From Setophaga petechia (lineage: Eukaryota > Chordata > Aves > Passeriformes > Parulidae), in contig JANCRA010000017.1 of assembly GCA_024362935.1 (NCBI GenBank), forward strand, positions 186,001-250,000: 64,000 nucleotides of DNA. Reading direction: 5' to 3'. Below the pieces are notes generated by a model. That model saw nothing but the letters and a program-made list of their open reading frames with translations, was not told where the DNA came from and did no database searches. The stretch's first letter is position 1; each line of letters starts with the position of its first letter. The translations under genes were made by a program, and so were the position numbers. Below are positions 1 to 8,654 of the stretch, in pieces.

Positions 1-2230
1 ATTATTACAAAAGGGTGCCTCTGGTGATTAAGGAAGATACATCACCAGGTACCCCAATGCTTTGCCGTTCATCCAGAGCTACACATCAGCTGGGGGAAGC
101 TGTCCCAGCCAAGCCCTGCAGAGGCACGGCCGGGAACCGGGAAATCCTGCGGTGCCTCCGCCTTTGGCGGCCACGAGGCTTCCGAGTGCGCTGTGAGAGT
201 AGCCCGGCTCTGATAGTGCTGCACGAGCAATGTGCCAGAGCTTCTGCTGGGGGGACAGCTGGTTTCGTTCTCCTCTTGGTTTTCTCCCCGAGCCTGCCCA
301 GGAACCAAGGGAGCCGGCTTGGAGCCAGCGCCCCCCAGGCAGGGCCAGATGTGGCCTGGTCCAGATTCTAAATGCTGGAAGCTTTCCCCAGGGAGTGGAG
401 ACCTCGATCCTACTGCTAACTACGCTTTGTTGATGGGTGGGCACGTAGATCCAATTGCTGTTTGTGTCCTTACAAAGTGCACCAGTAGGGTTGAGTTGCT
501 GAGCACGTGCACAGTTCCATGCAATGCCTTGTGTTCCTGGAAGCTGTACATCCCATTGTCTCCTCTGCAGAAGACACGGGATATGACAACAAGGCCAAGT
601 TGTTACCTACTTTTATTTCCTCAGAACTTGTTAGACAATATTTTTTCAAAGGACTGCGTTTGCCTCTCCTCAGCTTTCTTATTTGAAGCAGAGAGCTGAA
701 GGAGTTTCAGGCCTGTGAGTGCCTGATCTCTCTTTCCCTCAAAAGGCTCTGCCTCTCAGAGCCCCGGTTACCTGCCGGTGCTTTGGCACGGGAATCATTC
801 ATTCCTTAAACTCCATTCCCTAAACACAAGTGGACTTCAACTGCAAAGCCTCTCTTTGCAGTGGGATTGCTTTTGCCCTGCAGCCTCCATGGGCAAGGGC
901 TTTGTGGGAGCAGGGGTCATCGGGGCCTGTGTCCTGAAACAGACCCAGGAAAAGGAGCAGATCCTGCTGCCTTCTGCTACTGCTGATCCGAGCAGCAAGT
1001 CCCCTGGCAGTTCCTTCAGGGAACTTCACACAAAGGGCTTCCATCGTACTAGTGCTTGTGAGACCTTCTTGCTCCCCAGTTGTCCTGGATTTTGGAGCAT
1101 CTCAGCACTTGCGTCCATGGCCCTTCCTTCATGCCCAGCCTGCAGCAGTCACAGTCACTGCTGCCTCCCCCTTGCCGCAGCTCATTTGCCAAAGTGCTGC
1201 CAAAGGCAGCAGAGCTGGCTCAGGATCCCTGTTGGCTTCTGGTCTCTGGGATGAGCTTCAGAGGGACACTTGGAGCACTTCCTAAAGAGTTGCCCATGGG
1301 ATGGGCGGTGGATTTGTCCTCCCCGGTGTCAGAGACTGAAATACAATAATTTATGGTTTAAACATTTTCATGGAAGACTTTTGCCTACCCCAGCAGAGCT
1401 GAGTTACAAAAGCTGCAGAGCTGACCGCCACACCCTGAATGGGGCTCTGAGAGGCCCTACAGGGTTCTCTGAGGAGGAGGAGATAAAGTAACAGCTCAGG
1501 GGCATTCAGGAAGCACAAGCCAATGCCTTCAGGGTGGAGATGACAGCCCCAGGGCTATCACCACAGGTTCACTGCCAGGTTCACACAGACCCTGGCACCA
1601 AAGCTGGGGGCAGAGAGGCTTTGGGGGAGTGTTGGAAAGCCTCTGGCGAGAGGCAGTGGCCGCCCATCCTCTGCTGGGCAGAGCAGCCCAGCTGTGGGGC
1701 CCTTCACCGGGGGAAAGCTTGTCCACAACAGAGGGGGTGATGTGCCCCATCAAAGGGCCCCCAAAGGGGTGCCCAGACCCCGCACCAGAGCCCTGCAGCA
1801 CGATGCCGCAGACCCTCGGTGCAGCAAGGGACAGTGTCCAACTGGCCCCCCACAGGGGAGGCACCTGGGCGTTCCCACCTGCCCAAAGCGTGTGTGAATC
1901 CAGGGAATCCCTCACTCGTCAGGATGTGTGGCAGCGTGGTGTGGGACCCTCACCACCAAGGAGACCGGATGGAGGAGAGCAGCGAGACACGGTGGGACCC
2001 TTGGACGGGTGATAAAGCTGTCACACATAACCCCCACCACCCATGCAGCCTTCTTTCTCCTCCTTTCTTTTCTCTTTATTTCTCTTGGCCTCTCTTACGA
2101 TTCAATAAAATACACCAATTTAGCACAAATCACAGAACACCCGTTGCAGCTGACAAATGGCATTTCTTGCAGATTGCTACGGCCGCACTGCTGATCCACG
2201 AATACACAAGAACCGATTTCAGCTGAAGAA
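1..2230. other. Spacer downstream of the HSF5-like gene, unit 1
   Basis: No gene, RNA gene or recognisable transposon could be supported. Frames of up to about 160 codons exist on both strands but lack domains or coherent exon structure. A pyrimidine-rich tract (about 2047-2096) precedes a plus-strand AATAAA at 2104-2109. The same content recurs at each unit start. Confidence 0.5.
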
Positions 2231-2235
2231 TGTCA

Positions 2236-2443
2236 TTTATTACAAATTGCTACACCCAATTGTTGACAATATAGAACGATACAAATCTCATTTTAGGTTA
2301 AAACCAGGAATTTATTAGATTATTACAACCAGTCTGTGTAAAAATATACAAATACTAACTTCAGTTAACAAAACTAAATTTATTGCCAACCTCCACAACA
2401 ACTCACTATACACAAAGATCAATTAGGCACTTAACAATTTATT
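2236..2443 (-). terminator. Cluster of minus-strand poly(A) signals, unit 1
   Basis: Four AATAAA hexamers read on the gene strand lie at 2438-2443, 2379-2384, 2311-2316 and 2236-2241, in AT-rich sequence 240-450 bp past the proposed stop codon. This is where the HSF5-like transcript would be expected to end. A plus-strand AATAAA at 2104-2109 faces them. Equivalents: 12882-13089, 23528-23735, 34189-34396, 44850-45057, 55494-55701. Confidence 0.5.
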
Positions 2444-2686
2444 ACATGTAACTACAAACGAACAAATAGCAACACAACTGCATATATAGGAAACAGAACT
2501 AAACACTGATATAACAACATCCATGTATACTTAGATAGAAATATACACACAGATGGAATTACAAACAAATATGTATCTATACACGTACATATATACAGAG
2601 CGTACATCCCTAAACACCACACTTACAGAAACAGTCCTATACAAACAGCAACCCACAAACGTGCACATCCAAATGATAATGCATCT

Positions 2687-2880
2687 CTAGACATTTCTAC
2701 ATAACAGACATGTCTGGAGATGGATAGACATGTCTATCCAAATGGATAATCCAGTTCTAGACATGTCTACACGGAGCTCAAAGCAGAGGGATCCCAGCTG
2801 CCCCATCCTCAACGCCTCTCGCTCGGTCTCCTCCTGCCGTGCAGAGCAGCTCTCCTGGACAGGGACAGCAGATGGCACAT
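2687..2880 (-). CDS. Unit 1 coding exon 4 (proposed terminal exon)
   Basis: Acceptor TTTGCTTGCCAG|ATGTG enters in phase 1, so codon 426 becomes GAT. The frame encodes 64 residues starting DVPSAVPVQESCSARQEE and stops at TAG (2687-2689). The first ~35 residues look coding. The last ~25 run through palindromic AT-rich sequence and resemble read-through into 3' UTR. Alternative last exons inside intron 3 (near 4744-4844 or 4275-4354) cannot be excluded, and transcript data would decide. Confidence 0.5.
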
Positions 2881-3999
2881 CTGGCAAGCAAAGGGAACAC
2901 TGAGTGAGTACGGGGACGTTTCCCTTGGCAGCAGCTGCACTTCCATCAGAGCCTCCCCAGGGGGGTCAGAAAGAGAAAGCAGCCGAGCGGGCCAGGCTGT
3001 GGTGAGCGCAGCCGCGGCGGGACTGTCCCGCAGCCCCGGCAGCCCGGCACAGCCGGCACAGCTGCCGGGCCCTGCCGGCACAGCTGCCTTGCCCAAGGAC
3101 AGCCCCTGTGCCAGCCGGGGCAGCTGCGCTGAGCAGCCCCAGCACGGGCAGGGCCCGCTCCTGCCCCGCCGGGCAGTGCCCACGGCCACAGCCCACGGCA
3201 CCCTCGGCCCCACCTGCCTGCCCGGGCCTGTGGCCTCAGCCGGGCTCTCTCCAGGCTGGCAGCAGCAGGTCCCCGTCCACTGCTCTTGCTCTTGGCCTTC
3301 AGCTCCTCCCTGCTGGCTCCCGTCAGTCTCCGGCTGTCCTCGAGGCCTTCATGGCAGCTGTGGCAAAAAGTGGAGGCTCTGGAATTGCTTCCAAAGCCTG
3401 GCAGGGCTGCAGCCCCGGAGCCCTCAGTGCTCCCTGCTGGCCCCCTCCACCCCCTCAGCCCCGCCATGCTCTGGGTGAACCCCCAGCCCCCTTCAGTTTC
3501 TTCAGCCCCTCACAGTCCTCTCACGCCCCTCAGTCCCTTCTGAGCCATCCCGTCCCCTGAGACACAGAGCCTGTGCCACTTCCCTGTCACCTCAGCGCCA
3601 CCATGGCCCTCGGCTGCCCCACAGCCCTCAGCCCCAGCAGCAGCAGCTCAGGGTCACCGTCCCTTCAGCGCCACCGCCCCCTCAGCCCCCTCTGTCTCAC
3701 CGTCCTTCAGCAGCTCCTCAGGGGACAGCGCCTGGGGCCAGCGGCAGCTCCCACCGCTCCAGGGACAGCCGGGGCTGCCAGTGCTGCTCCGCCCGGCCCG
3801 ACCGCCAGCTCGGGCCCAGCACAGGGACAAGGGGGCACCGGGGGAAAAGCAAAAAGTGAAAAAGGCAGCCGAGGGGGGAAAGAACTACAAATGCAGCCTA
3901 GGCCTACACCAACAGCAATCTATCCATCAATCTCTCCATTTAAACATTCCTATTCCTCTTACTATATAACTATACACATTTATAAAGCTAACTTCATAC

Positions 4000-4040
<41 letters not shown>

Positions 4041-7000
4041 CATATTTTACTCTACACATATCAAAATCTAAGCCTGAAAATCTATAAATGTAAATAGATA
4101 ATAAAATATAATTATAGCCCATCTATAACTATATACATATCCACATTTAACTATACAGATCTATCAATATATGTGCATATAAAGTGAACACTATCATCTA
4201 CAAATGGAACGATAACCACTAATAAATAGAACCATAGAACTCTATAAACACATCTACAAACAGAGGAGTTCTACCTGCCCGATGGTCACAGGCTCTCCCC
4301 TGCCTCTTCCTGCCCTGCAGGGCAGCCCTCCCGGAGACGTTGGTCACACGGCATCTGGGGAGCAAAGGGAACGCTCAGTCAATATTGGCCCTTCTGCACC
4401 TTTCCCTTGGGCAGCAACTGTCCTTCTACCAGGGGCTGTCAAAGATGGCCTGAAAGGCAGACTCTCACTTGGCAATTTGAAGCAATGTGCCCTTAAAAGA
4501 ACAGGGCCCATTCCAAGTGTTCAAAGTGGGCTTCAAAACATTGAAGTATCTCGATAAAGTCTCAGCCCCCGCAGTGCAAAGGGCACCCAGGAGAGCTTGA
4601 AACACAGACTGTCCCAGCTGCCACAAGGAAGCCCAGCCTCGTTCTTTCTCTGAGCTGACAGAGAGACCTCAGTCCTCTCACTGAAATGGCTGAAGCTGAG
4701 GGTGCTGGGAGCTGAGTCATGAACCGGCTCCATTACCTGCCATCTACAAACTGCCCTCTGCAGGGAGCAGCAGCTGCTCCAACTCGACCAGCAGCTCTGG
4801 CAGGAAGGGCTGGGAGGGACAGAGCTCCCTACGAGGCCTGCAGGCTGCACCAGCTTAGCTAAGGAATGGATCCAAAGTGCTCCTTCTCTCCTCTTAGGCC
4901 TCCCTAATCAGGGGTCATTCAAGCTTTTCCTTCTGATACTGGAGTTCCTGTGATTTTTCAATTGGTTGGCCTCTGATGTTGTGCTCGTTGCTTTTCTTGT
5001 GGGTCAGGACCAATACCAGCAGACTGGTACTATATTCAGTCAGTGATTTGGACTTCTGCCCTGACTTTTTGCTCTTTTTTTCCCCTGTTCCTTCAAGAGT
5101 CGCTCAGCCCGGCCTCCCCTGGCACCCTGCAGCAAATTTATCCAGCAACTTCAGCACAAAACTGGGACACCCGGCTCGGCGGCGCAACTCCCACAAGGTC
5201 AGGTTTATTCCCTGCTCTCGCGCCCCAGCAGAGGACTCGGTGTCAGAGCCTCTGGAGAAGCGTGGAGGGCAGGGCTCAGGGAGGTTGTGCCAGTGCAGGA
5301 TTTGAACTAAAGGCACCAGGAAGCGCCAACCCTGCCCAGAGCAGCCATCTCCCAGCTCTCTGAACCAGTGTGGGCTCTGTCCTTACCAGGCTCCTCGGGC
5401 TCCTGCGAACTGTTCCTGCAGCTCTCGCTGCCAGATGCGGCTTCCTCTGCTGCAGCTCTGTTCACAGGCTCCCCTCCTGAAGAATCAGGGGCAACACCAA
5501 CATTGTCCTGAGCAGAAAAACAGAAAGAAAGGAACCCAAAGATCACTCACGATTTTGCTGGAATCATATCGGGCATACAATGACTCTCCTTCTCCACTCC
5601 CAAAGGCCATGGAGCACAGAGGAGGGAACACTGCCCACACGGTTCACATGACAAGCCTTTTAAACTCAGGACTCGGGGGGCCAAGGTGAAAGTGAAGCTC
5701 TTACAAAATGACCTTTGAGACAAAACACAAACACACAAAACCAGAAGACACCAAGTCAGGGGACGTGCCCCCACGCTCTGACCCTGCCTTATCCCAGAGC
5801 TGTGAGAAATCAGCCAGCACACAGCCAGGGGCTCTCCTTGCTGCCAGCCCTGCTGCCAGAAAGGGCAGAGCTCGCCGCCAGCCCTGCCCAGGGCTGTGCG
5901 CTGCAAACGCACAGGCCAAGCACACATTTCTGCCTGGGCGTCTCAGCACCCCCAGCCAACCGCTCACACAACCCATCACAAGGTGCTGCTTCTCGGAGCC
6001 CTCTGCTGCTGCCCCACGGGTGTCATCCAGGCAAACATTTCTGCACCCAGGCTATTTCCACGATCGCATTTGTGATCAGTGGCAAAAATCTGTAAATCGT
6101 TAGGGTGGGGAAAAAAAAGCAACCCAAAAGACCGGAAAAGCCAGACAACCAAGCAGTGTTTCTATTCCACCGAGGAACTAAATGTTCACAATGAAGCAAA
6201 TTAACTTTGGACACGAAGATATTCTCACTGTGACCAGTTCCGGAATATTCATCTCTTCTGCCATAGCCCGTCCATCAGAACCCTAAAGACTCTAAAGATG
6301 GTTCCGAGCCTGCAATGTTTCCTTTTGTTATGGAATAAAATGCTCCTCTAAACTGCCGTGTGTGACTTTACAGAAGACAAAAGTCATGCCACTTGAGAAT
6401 AAGGTATTGGTAAATCCAAAAAAACACACTCTGCCCCTTGAGTCATAATCACAAATGTACTGCAGGCAATGGGTCAGCACACCAACAGAGAGAGAGACAT
6501 TCTCTGGCCAACACGTGTAATAATCTGCAAAAGGACAGGGAGCTGCAGCTGCAGCCCAGCCCCAGCCACGGCTCTGGCAGCGCCTACACGCACGGCAGGG
6601 CTCACACAGCAGCAGCAGCAGCAGCTGCAGCCCTTGCTTTGCCTTGGCCTTCCCACCCAAAAGAGGCACAGCCCACATCTGCTGCAGCTGCAACAGAGGC
6701 ACCTCTGGCATGCCCCTCCCCACACGGGACACTTGGCGCCTTCAGTGCCACTTCTCCAAACGCTCTTCTCCTCTTTCCCAGCAAGTAAAACCTCTTCTTC
6801 ATCCCCTCTTTTAGAAATCTTTCTTTACCAAGAATAATTCAATAACTAAATCATGATGAAATAAGTTCAATTAAAGAAGCCTCTGCTTCTCAGCCGTGTA
6901 ACAGGGTTCAAAAGCGCTCAGTCCAGCCCCTTTTATCCCCATCCAATGGAATTACCTGCGCAGAGGGAGATCTTTCAGACAGGGACCTCCTGATCTCCCG

Positions 7001-8364
7001 AATCATCTTCTCCACAGCAAGGCCCAGATCTGCCGGTGGCCATTCCTCCTCCCCAGGGGCGTTCTGTGCTGCACAAGCCGCACTGCCGGGTGCAGCGCTG
7101 CGCCCTGAAGTGCCCGGGGTGGCTGCAAGAATCCAAACACATTGGTCAGGCTCCACAACGTGGCCGTGGGACACAGAGCTCTAGCGCTGCTGTGGATCAA
7201 ACATGACGGGAAGCATACAGCACAAGCAGGCAGAGAATCTTTTGGCCTCCTAGCTGCCCCTGCCTAGTAGGCTTGACAACTTCTGGCCGAGAATGACAGA
7301 GCCTTGTGGAAAACTACTTCAAAACGGTCACTTTTCACGACCTTTTGGAAAAACAAGGCTACAACTCTTTTCCTACCTCGCGAGTCGCAGGCTGGGGGCT
7401 GCTGCTCCCTGTGGAGCTGCTGGAAGCGGCAGGGCTGCATGGCCAGCACCTCCCGCTCGGCCGGAGGCAGCTGCTCCCCGTGGAGCTCCTGCGAGCGGCT
7501 GCGGGGCCCCTCCGGCCCGAGCGGCAGAGGCCGCTCCCCGTGCAACCCGAGCAAGTGGCAGGGCGGGATGCCGAGCACCTCCCGCTCGGCGGGCAGCGGC
7601 CGCTCCCCGTAGAGCTCCTGGAAGCGGCTCGGCCCCTCCCGCCGGGCCGGCAGCGGCCGCTCCCTGTGCAGCAGGTGGAAGCCGCAGGGCGGGCGCCGGG
7701 CGAGCAGCGGCCGCTCCCCGGGGCGCTGCTGCAGGCGGCCGGGCCGGGGGCTGCGCAGCTCCCGCCCGTCCGGCAGCGTCCGCTCCCTGTGCAGCAGGAG
7801 GAAGCCGCTGGGCGGGCGCCCGGCCGGCAGCGGCGGCCGCTCCCTGGGCAGCGGCGTGAAGCGCCCGCGCCGCCCGGCCGCCTGCAGCGGCCGCGCCCCG
7901 GGGCGCTGCTGGGAGCCGCAGGGCGGGCGCCCGCGGCCCTCCCGGCCCGCCGCTGGCCGCTGCCTGTTGGCCGCGCTCCGGCGCTTGATGCGGAGCAGGA
8001 GGTCGGGGCGGTCGCGGCGAAAGCAGGGGTTGCTGTAGTGGAGCCAGGCCCCGGCATCGCCCGGCGCAGCCGAGCCGAGCCAGCCCGGCACCTTGCGGAA
8101 GCCGTAGCGGTAGAGCTGCCGCACGAAGCTGCGGAACTGCGTGGCCCTGAAGGTGGGCGGCACCGGGGCCGGCCCGTGGCCACGGCCCCTGTGGGCGTGG
8201 CCCGAGCTGAGCAGCTCCCGCTCCAAGAGGGAGCGGTCGAGGAGCAGCCCCTGGGCGCGGCTGTCCCAGCGCACGGAGCAGACGCGGGGGCTGTTCACCA
8301 GGCGCCAGAGCTTGGCGGGGAAGGTGCCGGCGCTGAGCCCGGCGGGCAGCGGCAGCTCCGCCAT
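2687..8364 (-). CDS. HSF5-like heat-shock-factor-family gene, unit 1 (four coding exons)
   Basis: Exons 7377-8364, 6956-7122, 5387-5507 and 2687-2880 sum to 1,470 nt and encode 489 residues. The start ATG (8362-8364) has a strong Kozak context (GCCATGG) and directly precedes the conserved domain. Residues 14-133 form an HSF winged-helix DNA-binding domain with FPAKLWRLVNSPR, the RWD strand, a recognition helix SFVRQLYRYGFRKV (79-92), NPCFRRDRPDLL and IKRRS. HSF proteins bind inverted nGAAn elements in the nucleus; the domain is family knowledge and the target is not shown. No heptad HR-A/B trimerisation region is visible, as expected for HSF5/HSFY/HSFX-type members. Residues 150-329 are about nine Arg/Pro/Leu-rich repeats. 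All three introns are GT-AG with matching phases (1, 0, 1). Exon 1 is certain, exons 2-3 are well supported, and exon 4 as the last exon is less sure. Closest-family assignment is from motif memory. Confidence 0.72.
2689..2768. promoter_or_regulatory. Four p53-half-site-like palindromes, unit 1
   Basis: AGACATGTCT occurs three times (2706-2715, 2726-2735, 2759-2768) and once with a mismatch as AGACATTTCT (2689-2698). Each fits or nearly fits the p53 half-site RRRCWWGYYY, and the first perfect pair has a 10-bp spacer, within the range allowed for a full element. They sit in the tail of exon 4. The cluster may be only a short degenerate repeat. Equivalents: 13335-13414, 23981-24060, 34642-34721, 45303-45382, 55947-56026. 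Confidence 0.4.
2960..3860. repeat. GC-rich degenerate minisatellite region within intron 3, unit 1
   Basis: This stretch is GC-rich. From about 3430 to 3730 it repeats a CCCCTCAG-like core at irregular 15-30 bp spacing (for example CCCCTCAGCCCC, TTCAGCCCCTCA, CCTTCAGC). Long open frames here on both strands are expected from base composition. Unit 5 has one extra C in this region near 46290. Equivalents follow the unit offsets. Confidence 0.5.
4009..4034. repeat. TA dinucleotide tract, 13 copies, unit 1
   Basis: A pure (TA)13 run lies within AT-rich intron 3. The equivalents with 13 copies are 14655-14680, 25301-25326 and 35962-35987. Confidence 0.95.
4275..4354 (-). pseudogene. Decayed duplicate of exon 4 within intron 3, unit 1
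   Basis: On the gene strand, CCCTTTGCTCCCCAG|ATG closely matches the acceptor of exon 4 (CCCTTTGCTTGCCAG|ATG), and similarity continues both upstream (TTTCCCTTGG block) and into the exon (GGCAGGA). It ends in a usable donor CGGGCAG|GTAGAA. Joined to exon 3 in phase 1 it stops after three codons (GAT GCC GTG TGA), so it is either dead or a poison/alternative last exon. Equivalents: 14921-15000, 25567-25646, 36228-36307, 46892-46971, 57535-57614. Confidence 0.5.
4737..4844 (-). other. Exon-like island in intron 3, unit 1
   Basis: A 108-nt block lies between a weak acceptor GGTGCAG|CC and a good donor GGCAG|GTAATG. Entered in phase 1 from exon 3 it reads 33 codons, including PELLVELEQLLLPAEGSL, then TAG at 4744-4746. 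It could be an alternative C-terminus, giving a 458-residue product, or chance. The acceptor has little pyrimidine tract, which lowers confidence. Confidence 0.25.
5387..5507 (-). CDS. Unit 1 coding exon 3
   Basis: This 121-nt exon has a pyrimidine-rich acceptor ending TTTCTGCTCAG|GAC and a consensus donor CCTG|GTAAGG. It enters in phase 0, is fully open, and encodes residues 386-425, an acidic, Ser/Glu/Ala-rich, probably disordered segment (for example AAAEEAASGSES and SSQEPEEP), then leaves in phase 1. An acidic tail of this kind would fit an activation region, but that is inference from composition alone. Confidence 0.7.
6956..7122 (-). CDS. Unit 1 coding exon 2
   Basis: This 167-nt exon has acceptor TTCTTGCAG|CC and donor GCGCAG|GTAATT. 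With phase-1 entry it is fully open and encodes residues 330-385: a Gly/Ala-rich start, an acidic GEEEWPP segment, and a likely amphipathic helix LAVEKMIREIRRSL (364-377) ending in a Ser-rich stretch. It leaves in phase 0. No known domain is recognised. Intron 2 (5508-6955) follows and contains only low-complexity features such as six CAG triplets at 6607-6624. Confidence 0.72.
7377..8364 (-). CDS. Unit 1 coding exon 1: complete HSF DNA-binding domain plus repeat region
   Basis: This 988-nt exon encodes residues 1-329 and one base of codon 330. The DNA-binding domain is uninterrupted. Arg82 matches the invariant recognition-helix arginine, but the usual Asn of QLN(M/L)YGF is Tyr85 (QLYRYGF). 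The wing is long and Gly/Ala-rich (93-106). Repeats of the form FxxLHxERPLPxxRE fill about 150-329. The donor CGAG|GTAGGA lies at 7377/7376; without splicing the frame reads on to a stop at 7264-7266. Intron 1 is 254 bp. Confidence 0.88.
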
Positions 8365-8654
8365 GGCGTCGATCGCCGACTGCGGCCACAACGCCCGCGG
8401 CGCAACGGCCGCGGCTGCGCCGGCGGCGCGCGGCCTCAGGGGAGCGCTGCGCTCGGGCCCGCGCGCGCCCAGCGCGGCCCCAGCGCGGGCCGGACTGGGC
8501 GGGGACGAGCGCGGCAGAGCCGCGGCTGCGGGCACTGCGCGGGCGGGGCGGCTCCGGGGCGGGCCGGGCTCGGCTCGGCTCGGCTCGGCTCGGCTCGGCT
8601 CGGCTCGGCTCGGCTCGGCTCGGCACAGCACGGCAGGTTATCCCCACGCTGCAT
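8365..8654 (-). promoter_or_regulatory. GC-rich promoter / 5' leader of the HSF5-like gene, unit 1
   Basis: Directly upstream of the start codon the sequence is very GC- and CpG-rich, with three GC-box (Sp1-type) cores at 8497-8504, 8541-8549 and 8556-8564 and the CGGCT tract at 8571-8620. I see no convincing TATA box, so a CpG-island promoter is likely. The transcription start is unknown. An upstream ATG at 8652-8654 opens a 72-codon uORF ending at 8436. Equivalents: 19011-19300, 29657-29961, 40333-40622, 50982-51266, 61640-61924. Confidence 0.5.
8571..8620. repeat. CGGCT pentamer tract, 10 copies, unit 1
   Basis: Ten perfect CGGCT repeats (AGCCG on the gene strand), preceded by a degenerate GGGCT and ended by CGGCA. 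Confidence 0.97.

Noticed and set aside
5295..5308. Minus-strand GTTCAAATCC resembling a tRNA T-loop/B box
   Set aside because: The flanking bases cannot form a T stem and no A box or cloverleaf could be drawn, so it is not called a tRNA or tRNA-derived SINE.
6607..6624. CAG triplet run
   Set aside because: There are only six CAG copies, lying in intron 2 and the same in all units, so this is not an expanded or coding repeat of note.
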